Shown here: piece by piece, positions 48,801 to 58,015 of the stretch | Numbering within the stretch: position 1 is the first letter of the stretch | How the letters are laid out: each line of letters starts with the position of its first letter | Assembly (NCBI GenBank): GCA_965247385.1 | Contig: CBDFHG010000002.1 | Coordinates: 496,001 to 560,000, forward strand | Direction of reading: 5' to 3' | Source: Thermohalobaculum sp965247385 | GTDB lineage: Bacteria > Pseudomonadota > Alphaproteobacteria > Rhodobacterales > Rhodobacteraceae | DNA length: 64,000 nt | The notes under the pieces: generated by a model | What the model saw: the letters and a program-made list of their open reading frames with translations, nothing else | Told to the model about the DNA's origin: nothing | Databases searched by the model: none | Program-made: the position numbers and the translations under genes

Positions 48801-51800
48801 GGCAATATCGACGCCCATTTCCATGGTTGTAGAGCAGTTAAGAATGTTGATCTGACCGTCCGCAAACTGCTGCTCATATCGCTGTAGCGTCGGCTGGTCG
48901 ATCTGGGCGGAATGCTCGACCGCACGTAAGAATGGCTGGAAGGTCGCGACACGATCATGGAGGTCGGACCAAAGACCCGCACCTCGCACCTCGGCGACCT
49001 CGGGCGCGGTCTTCGTCCATTCTTCCAACCGGTAGCGCCGTTCGGGGGTGGAACCGACCGGTGTGGCTTCGGGCAGGCGGGGAAAGCACACACGCGCCAT
49101 CGTGTGCGGTATGTCGAGCGCATAGGGGCTGAGCCCCGCGAAGGCGTAACCGAAGACGCGCCGAGTGATGGGACAGAGCCAGCCCTCCTCGATGCGCACC
49201 AACTTGAGCCGTGCATAGTCGAGCTGGTATTCTCCGGCGGAGGTCTCCACCGCTGCGTCCGACTGCGGTGCGATCAGCGCGATCCATGCGGCGGAAAGAA
49301 GGTCGTTGACCTCGGTTCGCTGCGCCGGGTCGGTGAGATCGAGCCTGAGGGCACTCGCCAGTAATATTGCCAGCCGCGGCTGTTTGCCTGCACCGGCACG
49401 CGCACGAGGCCAGATATGCTTGAGCTTGCTGGTCGGAGGTGGAGAGTCAGGTGCAAGCATGGAGCCTGAATAGCGCGCAGGGCTTGCCCAGTTGAGCATT
49501 TCCGAAGGCGCATTGACGGCCAGGTATTGTCTGAAGGCAAAATCTACGCAGAGCCTCAGGAATGCGACCCAGTCCTGCGCTGTTAGCCCAGCCTGAAGGA
49601 AGCGCCTTGCTGGCGATTTCTTCGCGCGATCCTCAAGCTGCGGGAAGCGAAGCTGCGCGAGGCCCATGGTCTCGATATTGTTCAGCATGCGTGGGCGCAG
49701 GAACGTCTCGCGAAAGAGCAGCATCTCGGCAAGCTTGGCCGGGTCACGGAAGACCCCGCCCTCGCGGGCTGGGGTGTCCCAGGCCCGCGTGGCGAAGTCC
49801 CGAAGCTCCGTGTTACCAGCGAGCCGATTGACGAGATTCTGCCAACCAATGGACCCGGCCCCCTCTGTCAACCTAGCCAGCTCCTTGCGGGCGTCATCCG
49901 CGAAGTCGATGAAATCCTTATCTGCCTCGGCTAACTTCGAGAACTTGGCCAGTTTGGCTTCAAGCTTCGCAATCTCCTCCGGATCGCCGCTGCCGCCCGC
50001 CTGTACGGAATGATAGATCGTTGCACGCACGAGGTTGCGCTCAGCCTCCTGCTGCAACTTGGACGCGAAACGCGCGGTGCCCTGCCGACTGTCGGTGAAC
50101 GAGAGGATGCGGCGGCCTTCCGACGGCGCGTCGCTGAGACCGTGCGTTGCTGTGGCCGCCTGGAGCGCGACCGGTATGGCATTACCGAGAAGAAACGGCG
50201 CGCCGTAACGCATCCTCCGGAGGTTGTGCTCGGTGGCGTTGGCACGGCCACAACACAATCGCGTATCAACGTCCACGATGCCGAGTCGGATGACGTCGGG
50301 ATTGCGCGAGTCCGGCGCGTCTAGAACTTGGCAGTTACTCTTGCAAATGGCCCGAGCATTCCCTGGCTTTTGCGGATAGAGCAACACGAGATCGTGGGAG
50401 GCGGGGCGCGTCGCCTCGTCCTCGTCATCGGGCTCGAGTTCGAGCGCGTATTCGTCGGGGTCCTGCCAGTCGATTGGCTGCCTAAGGATCACAGTGTCTG
50501 ACTGGATCCGCTCAGCGAGCAGCGTCGGTGAACCGCAGTCGCCGCAGGCGACGAGTTCAAAGACCGGCGCGCCACAGACACAGTGCTCCCGGGATTCTGC
50601 ATAGAGACGCCCAAAGGGCCATGGCGCCTCTCTCTCCGCTGCCTTCGGCGCCTCTCCGGGGCAGGCTGGATCGCAGCAGCACCAGAGGCCAGCCTGCGAC
50701 CGGTGGAATGCATGGAGCCGCCATGGGGCGAGGCGCAGCCTCTCGGGCGCCGTCGCGCGCCCAGCGAGATCGATCAGCGCAAAGGTTCGGCGTTTAGCCT
50801 CAGCTCCGGAGTGCTCATGCGCGAGCAGGGGAGTCAGCATCGAGAGACTGGCGCCGCCCTGCCGTAACCGGTCTCGTGCAGCGCGGATACGAGGATGGCT
50901 GGCGAGCGCGTCCCAAAGCCCGGTATCCGAACAGGCCCGAAGCGCTTCAGCGTCGAGGGGTGCATCCGGGCCGATTGGTGGAAGATCAGGTTCACGAGGT
51001 ACACCTTCGATGACCTCGACCTGTAGGGCGTCGATCCCACCAAGCGCCGCCACAAAATTTCGAAGGGCTTCACGTGTCTCCGGCCCCTCACCGATCGTGG
51101 CCGACGTGGCGAGGAGACGCATGTCCTCGGGCTCCACTCCGAAGGCGTCCCGAACCCGGCGTAACAACAGGGCCATCTCTGCCGCCTGAGCGCCGACATA
51201 CGAGTGCGCCTCATCAAGCACGAACCACCGCAGGCGGCCTTGCGACTTTTCGAGGATCGGCTGGTCGGTGCGCCGAAGCAGCATGTATTCCAGCATTGTC
51301 ACGTTGGTGACCAGGATCGGTGGCGGGGCGTCGCGCAGGGTCTTGCGGTCGGCAACCTCGTGCTGGATCAGGCGGCGTTCTGCGGCAGGAACCGTGTCCG
51401 GCAGATCGCGGTTATAGAGGGCGTAGCGTAGATCGGCCCCGAAACGTGTCACCCAGGCCCCGAGCCGCTTACGCTGGGAATTGATGAGCGCGTTGAGCGG
51501 ATACAGGATGATCGCCCTCACACCGTGCAGCCGACCCTCCCTTTCCCGCGCGGCTAGGAGATCCTGAAGTATCGGGATCATAAAGCATTCGGTCTTGCCT
51601 GAGCCGGTGCCGCTTGTGACGATGAAGGACTTACCGAGGGCCTTTTCATCGCCAAGGGCCGCGCGCCAGGCCGCGAGCTGGTGACTGTATGGCTCGAGGG
51701 TCCGTGGCATGTCGAAGCCGTTCTGGGCACTGTGCAGCGCTTCGACCAGATCTTCCGAAAGCAGGTCTCTTGAGAGGCTGTCGAGAGTGCGCCCACCTGA

Positions 51801-51998
51801 CTTCCAGACAGTTGCCATCTCGAACACCGGGTCTGCGAGGAATGAACCTGGTTCGCCCGGCCCGGCCGACAGCAACTCGATCAGATTGCGTCGCGCGGGG
51901 GGTGAGGTCAGGCCGCTCTGCGCGACCGTCGCTGATGCGGCGCGCTGGCAGATCTCGGTCAGGATGCGCAAATAGTCGAATTGGTCGGGAACGGTCAT
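45876..51998 (-). CDS. druE: DruE-like giant DEAD/DEAH helicase with DUF1998 region (putative Druantia)
   Basis: A 2040-residue superfamily 2 helicase. Walker A VTSGTGSGKTECFM is at about residue 136, DEAH-type box FVLDEAHSYVGAQA at about 262, and motif VI QRIGRAGRRNESRA at about 1088. A DUF1998/MZB-like part has LHDVASGGAGFAP and a zinc-like cluster DCGNCEAGCSECVL near 1630. About 400 more residues follow without a named domain. Size, order and the partner gene fit DruE, the hallmark of Druantia anti-phage systems. I take ATG 51998 (MTVPDQFDYLRIL), 11 bp after the upstream stop. The DISARM helicase DrmA is the main alternative, but no methyltransferase or PLD gene is adjacent. The gene appears intact. 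Confidence 0.72.
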   Translation of the reverse strand: MTVPDQFDYLRILTEICQRAASATVAQSGLTSPPARRNLIELLSAGPGEPGSFLADPVFEMATVWKSGGRTLDSLSRDLLSEDLVEALHSAQNGFDMPRTLEPYSHQLAAWRAALGDEKALGKSFIVTSGTGSGKTECFMIPILQDLLAAREREGRLHGVRAIILYPLNALINSQRKRLGAWVTRFGADLRYALYNRDLPDTVPAAERRLIQHEVADRKTLRDAPPPILVTNVTMLEYMLLRRTDQPILEKSQGRLRWFVLDEAHSYVGAQAAEMALLLRRVRDAFGVEPEDMRLLATSATIGEGPETREALRNFVAALGGIDALQVEVIEGVPREPDLPPIGPDAPLDAEALRACSDTGLWDALASHPRIRAARDRLRQGGASLSMLTPLLAHEHSGAEAKRRTFALIDLAGRATAPERLRLAPWRLHAFHRSQAGLWCCCDPACPGEAPKAAEREAPWPFGRLYAESREHCVCGAPVFELVACGDCGSPTLLAERIQSDTVILRQPIDWQDPDEYALELEPDDEDEATRPASHDLVLLYPQKPGNARAICKSNCQVLDAPDSRNPDVIRLGIVDVDTRLCCGRANATEHNLRRMRYGAPFLLGNAIPVALQAATATHGLSDAPSEGRRILSFTDSRQGTARFASKLQQEAERNLVRATIYHSVQAGGSGDPEEIAKLEAKLAKFSKLAEADKDFIDFADDARKELARLTEGAGSIGWQNLVNRLAGNTELRDFATRAWDTPAREGGVFRDPAKLAEMLLFRETFLRPRMLNNIETMGLAQLRFPQLEDRAKKSPARRFLQAGLTAQDWVAFLRLCVDFAFRQYLAVNAPSEMLNWASPARYSGSMLAPDSPPPTSKLKHIWPRARAGAGKQPRLAILLASALRLDLTDPAQRTEVNDLLSAAWIALIAPQSDAAVETSAGEYQLDYARLKLVRIEEGWLCPITRRVFGYAFAGLSPYALDIPHTMARVCFPRLPEATPVGSTPERRYRLEEWTKTAPEVAEVRGAGLWSDLHDRVATFQPFLRAVEHSAQIDQPTLQRYEQQFADGQINILNCSTTMEMGVDIADVGVVVNTNVPPAAANYRQRIGRAGRRNESRALALTFCKDRPLDWSVFHDPLRLLTERMLAPRVSLDSSVIVQRHVNTYLLGQFLRDPAQSHGSAFRMEIGWFFGAPAELGASWAEEAPAERFVHALSIGMADDEALSKRLEVIVRDSALDGATDLTLRAAVQLEAVVERWRREHRAIEEAAEGIPADDVVFKALAHRARSLSREFLISELARRCFTPAYGFPIDVVAFDVRQANQPPQKESTRTRENPFSSGPSRTLDIAIRDYAPGADVVIDGLVYRSGGVVPSWSVVTAPGKIEDIRTAWRCKWCHAFEVSAAPPQVCPDCGRDGLEKFDILRPSGFATDEKPHTGYEVAAWVAPEKPLVTAAGGEWRALSNPAIGRMRATRDGRVLSYSRGVEGLGYALCLTCGRADAETELASEGTPAPLAIRKHRPLRATHRHLQKDGHCDGPDRPFGIKRNLALGHQHGTDVFELQLFDIPGSNDGQKAAMALGAALREMLGRRIGVDPEAMRLAVRPVELPDGQVGMSILLHDVASGGAGFAPLALDDLAQLLKGARDILDCGNCEAGCSECVLRRDLQHERYQIDRRPALDVLSRRILPALAIPADMKVFGETTQALTVPLVDHIDRITATRSAKSMDVVLHGPPANWDFGRWSLRRALARPAMRGLTVRFIVHKELLLSLTPGQKLGLQTCLAMADGKLHAADVLPEANGHPVLIQLYDDECVTGFATCGQVAAEIGSDWGDVSEQPVLTGVIKPSKLTLPLSIEKLLQLDMSNAERLEIGQELDGPVEDFGRRFWKRIRTSRPQTFGGLKDVALTAVRYSDRHLNSPLPARLLFEVLKAMPGLVKPTVLTVSGEIPRRTSDLPSRELHHNWHDPKDRDEVLRVLLRSLNATAEVLSVERKDIPHDRALLLEWEDGLFLRVTLDQGFGAWITSKRLPFDFNALPAGQAKELMKLAYDVELRGRGAFRSPVVLSW

Positions 51999-52009
51999 GC
52001 GGGCACGCT

Positions 52010-55000
52010 CTAGTTGATGGCCACGGCGAACGGCAGCGCCGAGGCGAAGTAGGCTGGGTCGAGAATCTGGGCCTGACGCAGGAACGCCATCAACTTGAAT
52101 GACCCCATCTCGAACCGTGCACCCGAGGCAATCTCGGCGGCAATTAGGGGCGCGTCGATCAGTGGGCGCCACTGGGAGTCAAAGCTGTGGAACGAGTCTG
52201 GCGGTCGGAGCGCCCGGAAATCATTACCGCCGATGACAGAAATCTCGCCAGCACGTCGGATCGCTTCGGTGGCAAACTGATGAAGGCCATTCGTGAAGAA
52301 GGTAGACGGAAGCATAGGTAGGCGCAACGCCTCCGGCGTTTGTTTTGTGAGCCCAACAGCGTTGAGCGCGAATACGAGATGCGCCGCAAGTTCGGGGCGC
52401 GCATTGCGGATCTCGATGGCGCGACTCACTATTACTCTATCCGCCTGCTCGGTGGCTTCGTCCTCCTCGAAGACCCCGGCCAGCTTTCGACGCAGCGCGT
52501 GCTGCGCGCATCGTAGGCCCGCGCTCCAAGCGTCATGACGAATGCTCGGCCAATGCAGAGAGGTATGCAGCTCCAGATCGAGCCTTGTCAGAATTTGGTT
52601 TCTGTTCGCCCTGAACAAAAGCACCACGGCCGCGCTCTCGGCATGCGGTAGTGCGAGCACCGTATCAAGCCAGCAGGGAGAGGCGTCGATGGCCGTGAGT
52701 TCGTCGATCTGCTGCTCCAGAAGCGTCCAGTCGTCGCTCTCCGGCTCTTTCGTCATGTCTTGCAAAGTCTGCGCGAGTTGCGAGATGCGTGCCGTCGCCG
52801 TAGGCAAAGCGCTTGCCTCGACGAATCTATCTGAAAACTGTGCTCCAGCGTTTGGGGCGTCGGGCGCTCCCGACCAGAACATGGGACGGAAGGCGCTACG
52901 ATCTACATCGAAAATCAACCACGGGCCGGTAACGTCCGAAAGCGCACGAGAGAGATCAAGGGGAAAACCGTCGACGTCCAGCGTGCGCGATTGATCCGGC
53001 GCGAATAGGTGAATCGCGTGGAGCCTGCGCGGCGCTGACGCCGTTCCGTCGGACCAGAGCTCGGCTCCTGCAAGTCGCCATTTACCAGTGCACCGCTGAA
53101 CTACGATCCGCGACCCCTCGATCCCGTCTGCGACAACCCGAAGCCGCGCTTCGGCATCGCGCGAGCCGACGGCTGCCAGCATTGTCGCGATCATCGATTC
53201 TTGCGCATTCAGTGAGGTTTCGTGGCCCATTGGCGCGTGGACCGCCATATCCGGCGCCTGCTCTGCCCCAGGGTTGCGCACGCGCAGCCGTAGCCAAGCA
53301 TGGCGGCCCGACGGGGCGATCGCGCGCCAACCGCGCAGCGCATCCAGGCTCAGCCGCTCATCTGGGGCACCTTTACGCCCCTCTGGTGAAATGAATAGGC
53401 CACAGCTTTGTGGATAGGGCAAACGTAGCAACAGTTGGCGGACGCCGCTCCGCTCGGGCACGGAAATCCGCATGCGTACCGCGGTCGGCGGTGCACCCCG
53501 TGCATGGAGCAGGACCTCCGCCTCGCCCTCGATCTCGCGGGAGGATGCCGGATCGAGACCTACCGCATCGATCGTTACGATTGCGCCGGAAGGCGCTCCG
53601 CTCACGAGTATGGCTGCCCCATCCGCATCATATGACTGCCCATCGACCCGCAGTTCCCTTGGCGCGATGCAGGCTGTCGCGCGTGCGCGGCAGACATCCC
53701 CGGCAAACCAGCCGAGCGTGACGCGTCCGATAGGCGCATCGGCGGAGAGCGGCCGCCAACTCCTTTCGCCAACCGCGCGCCACTTTAGAGAGGTATGCCC
53801 GAGCCGCCGTTGCGCGCCTTCATGCAGACCGCCCCAGACAGTTGGCCAACCGAGGAAGACAGGCGCGCCACGGTCATCGACGCAGCCGCGCAGCCGGTCG
53901 CCCACGAGGTGGAGCATCCAACGGCGCTCATCGGAGGCTGCAGTGGCCACTGCAAGGACATCCGCACCGATCCGAATCCGTCCTTCACCGCGAAGCTCAT
54001 AAAGACAGGCGTTCTCGCCGCCGTGGCCAACCGGTTGACAGGTCAGAGAGTCATCTGAGACAGGCGCCTGATCGGCGGCGCAGAGCAGGAAGATTCTTGG
54101 GCGCGTAGTTCGGACCTCTCCCTCGCCAACATGGTGCAAACGGTCCGGGAGGTCCGTGTCAGACGTGCCAGCTTCCGGCAGCCAGAAGGACGAACCGTCC
54201 GCGAGCGAAACAGTGGGCGCACCCGGTGCCTCAAGCTGCTCTATTTCCCGTCCGTCCACCACCGCGGTCAGAATCGCCGGCACCTCCAGCGCCAGCGGCG
54301 CCTCTAGAGTGCCGGGCCCCGAGAGAACTTGGAGCCGCCAGGTCGTCTCGCGACGTTTGGCGGAAAGCGACAGGCGCGGGTTCGTCATGTCGAGCCCCGA
54401 GCCAGCGAAAAGTCGTGCGCTCTGAGCCTGAGGCGCCTCCGTCAACATGAAATCCAATGGCAGGTCCGCGCGGTCCTCGAAACGAATGGCCGGGGACCAG
54501 CCCTCCCCGCGATGCAGGAGGATCCGTCGCGCGATTTGGCTGGCTGTGATGAGTTGCCGGGTGTCGTTCCGGATAATATCGGCCAGGAGGCCCGCAGCGG
54601 TCGTGTCCCCGAGTTCTATGGGCAACGAGTCCCGCCAGTCAGGTCGGTTTCGCGCAAGCCAACCCATCGGATCTACTTGCCGGGCAGCGTCTGGGATGGC
54701 GGCGCGCAGTTCCAACACTGCGTAGGCCAGATCACCGACCAGCGCAGTGATCTCCTGGCCACGGAAGGCCTGCGGCAGAAGATGGGAGTGTGATGCGGCG
54801 ATCTGCATGGCGATCTCCGGATCAAGTGGTCCGATCCGCCCTAGATCCCGTAGGGTGGACGCGAGTTGCAATTTAAACGCGCCGGCCTCTTTTTCAAGCA
54901 GAGCGCTCGGAATCCCGCCCTCCGCGGCTATCGAGAACAAGTATTGACGGGCATGGTCCGTGCGTCGCAAGGGGCGCTTCCAGAATGCAAGACCCTTTTT

Positions 55001-55291
55001 CGCCAACTCGACCCGCTGGCCATGAGATAGTGTGAGGCCTAGAGGTTCCATCAGCACGTCCCAAGACCAGGCGCCTCCGGAAAACGCACGCCGGAATCTC
55101 TCCGCCCCCCATAAGACGAAGGCATTGGCGAGGTGACCGCGCTGTAGCTGAGCACTCCTAGCGCGGAGCCCAGCGTCGAGCGTGGCGAATTCCTGATCCG
55201 TCACCCTGTAGGAAAAAAGGCCTCGCCCGTCGGGGCGGTCAAGTTCGCGCGCACGTAGAATTTCCTGAACCGAAATGCCGTTTCCATTCAT
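52010..55291 (-). CDS. druH: DruH-like 1093-residue partner of the giant helicase (putative Druantia type III)
   Basis: A protein of 1093 residues with no domain I can name and no signal peptide or membrane helix. Its start at 55291 reads MNGNGISVQEILRARELDRP. Regions rich in Arg, Asp and Trp with beta-like repeats (for example LFISPEGRKGAPDERLSLDA) suggest several globular domains. The stop is 11 bp before druE, so the two are translated as a pair. Druantia type III consists of druH plus druE, and DruH is a large protein without known domains, which is why I use this name. The evidence is context and size rather than motif. It is intact despite being next to an IS graveyard. Confidence 0.55.
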   Translation of the reverse strand: MNGNGISVQEILRARELDRPDGRGLFSYRVTDQEFATLDAGLRARSAQLQRGHLANAFVLWGAERFRRAFSGGAWSWDVLMEPLGLTLSHGQRVELAKKGLAFWKRPLRRTDHARQYLFSIAAEGGIPSALLEKEAGAFKLQLASTLRDLGRIGPLDPEIAMQIAASHSHLLPQAFRGQEITALVGDLAYAVLELRAAIPDAARQVDPMGWLARNRPDWRDSLPIELGDTTAAGLLADIIRNDTRQLITASQIARRILLHRGEGWSPAIRFEDRADLPLDFMLTEAPQAQSARLFAGSGLDMTNPRLSLSAKRRETTWRLQVLSGPGTLEAPLALEVPAILTAVVDGREIEQLEAPGAPTVSLADGSSFWLPEAGTSDTDLPDRLHHVGEGEVRTTRPRIFLLCAADQAPVSDDSLTCQPVGHGGENACLYELRGEGRIRIGADVLAVATAASDERRWMLHLVGDRLRGCVDDRGAPVFLGWPTVWGGLHEGAQRRLGHTSLKWRAVGERSWRPLSADAPIGRVTLGWFAGDVCRARATACIAPRELRVDGQSYDADGAAILVSGAPSGAIVTIDAVGLDPASSREIEGEAEVLLHARGAPPTAVRMRISVPERSGVRQLLLRLPYPQSCGLFISPEGRKGAPDERLSLDALRGWRAIAPSGRHAWLRLRVRNPGAEQAPDMAVHAPMGHETSLNAQESMIATMLAAVGSRDAEARLRVVADGIEGSRIVVQRCTGKWRLAGAELWSDGTASAPRRLHAIHLFAPDQSRTLDVDGFPLDLSRALSDVTGPWLIFDVDRSAFRPMFWSGAPDAPNAGAQFSDRFVEASALPTATARISQLAQTLQDMTKEPESDDWTLLEQQIDELTAIDASPCWLDTVLALPHAESAAVVLLFRANRNQILTRLDLELHTSLHWPSIRHDAWSAGLRCAQHALRRKLAGVFEEDEATEQADRVIVSRAIEIRNARPELAAHLVFALNAVGLTKQTPEALRLPMLPSTFFTNGLHQFATEAIRRAGEISVIGGNDFRALRPPDSFHSFDSQWRPLIDAPLIAAEIASGARFEMGSFKLMAFLRQAQILDPAYFASALPFAVAIN

Positions 55292-55616
55292 GAAATTCGC
55301 TTTGCCTCACTTTGTCATTTTGGTGCGAGTATCGCCGTATAAGGTGTGCCACTCTGTGTTGCAGGTTTGCGTCCATCTAGGTGATGAAAAAATTGAGGTG
55401 GTCCCAACTTGTTGGACAGGCTGGCAACGAAGTTGAGGTGTATTCCGTTCTCTGATCAAGCTGCCAAATCCTTGTTTATCACGTCCTGCTGATGTTTGTA
55501 AGCGGCGGTGAGAGACTGTGCCACTGAGGCGGCGGGATAATTCTGCCGCGGCAGTTCAAAATTGGGCCGGAGATCATAGCCTTTGAATTCGATGAGATCG
55601 GATTGAAAGGCGGCGG
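55292..55616. other. Gap upstream of druH with a transposase-like tail
   Basis: About 325 bp between druH and the istA pseudogene. On the minus strand a partial frame (about 55600 to a stop at 55456) reads IEFKGYDLRPNFELPRQNY and then SLTAAYKHQQDVINKDLAA, which looks like the end of a mobile-element protein that I cannot name. The druH promoter should lie within 55292-55450. Confidence 0.35.
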
Positions 55617-56773
55617 ATGTACTCAGTGGATTTGTATAGTCGAGTTCGGCGCGCGTGCCATGTGGAGGATATGTCCATTCGCGCGGCGGCGCGGGTTTTT
55701 GGTCTTCACCGCGAGACGGTCTTCAGGATGCTTTTGTATTCGGCGCCGCCGGGCTATCGGCGTAGCAAGCCAGTTCGCCGTCCCAGGCTGGATGCCTTCA
55801 CCGGCGTGATTGATCGCATTCTCGATGAGGACCGTTCGGCGCCGCGCAAGCAGCGGCACACGGCCAAACGGATCTTCGGGCGGCGGCGCGACGCGCATGG
55901 CTTTACGGGCGGCTATAGCATCGTCAAAGACTATGTGCGTGAGAAGCGACTTCGGCGCCGCGAGGTTTTCGTGGCCCTGGCCCACGATCCCGGTCATGCC
56001 CAGGTGGACTTCGCCGAGGCCCTGGTGGTGATCGCCGGGATCGAGCGCAAGGCCCATTTCCTGGCCATGGATCTGCCGCACTCGGATGGCTGCTTTCTCA
56101 AGGCCTGTCCGGCGCAGATCAGCGCGGCCTTGTGCGATGGCCATGTGGCGGCCTTTGCCTTCTTCGGCACCATTCCACGTTCGATCCTCTACGACAACGC
56201 CAAATTAGCGGTGGCCGGTATCCCGGGAGATGGGACACGCCGGCGCACCCGGATCTTCAGCGAGCGGCAATCCCGTTATCTCTTTGTCGATCGCTTCGGG
56301 CGGCCCGGCAAGGGCAATGACAGAGGCAAGGTCGAGGGCCTGATCGGCGACGCCCGCCGGAACTTTCCGGTGCCCATCCCCCGCTTCGAGGCCTTGAATG
56401 AATATTTGGTGGCCCGTTGTCGTGAACGCCAGGCGGCCAAACTGCGCGGCTACGCGCAAACCATCGCCGGGCGGGTGGTCCGAGGCCGCGCGGCGTTCCT
56501 GCCTTGCCGTCGGCGCCCTGTGACGCCTGTGACAAGCGTCCCGGACGGGTGACCTCGCTCTCTCTGGTGCGCTGCAGGGACAATGACTGTTCCGTCCCGG
56601 TGGCCTATGGCCATCGCGAGGTGCTGGTCCGGGGCTATATCGACCGGGTCGTGATCAGCTGTGCCGCCGAGCTCATTGCCCGCCACCGGCGATCTTATGA
56701 GCGCGGCAACCTGGTCTTCGACCCGTTACATTACCTGCCGCTCATCGAGCGCAAGGCCGGCGCCCTCGACTAG
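55617..56773 (+). pseudogene. istA: IS21-family IstA transposase, frameshifted and cut at its C-terminus
   Basis: The frame reads SIRAAARVFGLHRETVFRML (HTH), HDPGHAQVDFAEALVVI and FGTIPRSILYDNAKLAV, the integrase core of IstA. Near 56490-56510 the frame changes, and the remainder (DACDKRPGRVTSLSLVRCRD, HYLPLIERKAGALD) is in another frame up to 56773. The last 40-50 residues and istB are missing, replaced by IS66-type DNA. The N-terminus also begins without an IS21 end in view. No activity expected. Confidence 0.88.
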
Positions 56774-58015
56774 GCGACCCCTTTGAGGGGCTGTGTTTCA
56801 TCAAGGTTTCGATGATGTTCCATCGTTGTTTTCGAGCCGTTGTGATGACGCTGCGCAGGGTAGCGAAATCCTCTGCGCCTTGTTCTGATCGGAAGCCTCC
56901 CGATATTTTCTGGCGTAGCTTCATCATCCACGGGTCGCGTTCGGCCTCGTTGTTTGTGAAGGGTACGTTGGGATCTGCCGGAAAGCGTCGGGTTCCTTCC
57001 TTGTGATCGCGCAATGGTAATGCCAGATTATGCCCTGTCCGGCGCTTCTTGCGTCCCCGCCTTGCCGATTTTGGTGGTGCGAGTGGAGGGTGCGCCTCAT
57101 GGAAATCCAACGCTGCGGTGATGATCCTGTCGGATCGCCGCTTGATAAGCCCGGCAAGCGGCACTGAAGGTGCGACGCCGTTATCCCGCGCCGCCTGTGT
57201 GACATGGTGCGCCCGACGCAGGAGCCCTTGCATCTGATCGGCCCGGTGTTCCTTTTCGATTTCGACCGACGCCTGCAATTCCGGTAAATGGTGAGCATCG
57301 CACAGCGCGTGGGTAACCCCATCCAGCGTGAAGCAGGGCTTCCAATGATCATGTACGATGCAACCCGTGAGACCGGATAATAAATTACCGCGTTTGGCGC
57401 TGACCCGGTAGAAGGCCAGAAGCGGTGTACAGGCAACGTGAAGCCATTGCGTCCGTCCACCAATCCGCAAGCCCGTCTCATCAAGATGTTTGACGTGGAC
57501 CTGCCCGTCGATCAAATCCTGTACATGAGAAGCAACACCCTTGAGCCGTTCTGATGCTTTGCGGCTCATGGTGGCCAGGGTGGCGGCAACCAGAGGGGCA
57601 TTGAACAAATCAGCCATCACTTGCGCCGGTCTGTCTTCCGGCAGGAAATGGGCGTGTTGGAGATATGTCGCCACGCTGTCGATGCGGGGCCCGTACTGCA
57701 CGGGCGCCTTTACTTCCAGAGGAAACGCCACCCTGGTTGTCTCTCCACAGTGGCCGCAAAGGCAGATATGCGCCCGGTGTTCGGTTGCCGCCAGGGGCTG
57801 TGGCTCGGGCAGGTCAAACACCTGCCGAGCGGCGTAGCTCTCGGCCATCGCTGACGACAGGGCGGAGCCACACTGCCCGCAGACCGGCGGAAAGTGATCT
57901 TCAACATGGGCAGGATCAGCCGTTTGGCAAAGGGTACCGCCCTTGTGGCCCTTCTGCCCGCCTGGTTTGTTGCCGGACTTTCCCCGCAGACTTTTGGTCC
58001 GAGGTTCAGCCTTGG
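56742..58015 (-). pseudogene. IS66-family TnpC transposase, N-terminally truncated
   Basis: The minus-strand frame contains GNKPGGQKGHKGGTLCQTAD, HVEDHFPPVCGQCGSALSSA (zinc region), VHVKHLDETGLRIGG (first catalytic D) and DPNVPFTNNEAERDPWMMK (catalytic E region), the hallmarks of IS66 TnpC. Its N-terminus stops at about 58015, where DNA of the second IS1182-like copy begins on the other strand. Its C-terminus runs into the istA remnant. tnpA and tnpB are absent. It is a fragment caught between two other insertion sequences. Confidence 0.88.

Noticed and set aside
45876..55291. DISARM assignment for the DUF1998 helicase pair
   Set aside because: No DrmB-, DrmC- or methyltransferase-like genes adjoin it, and the partner of 1093 residues with the 2040-residue helicase fits Druantia type III better.
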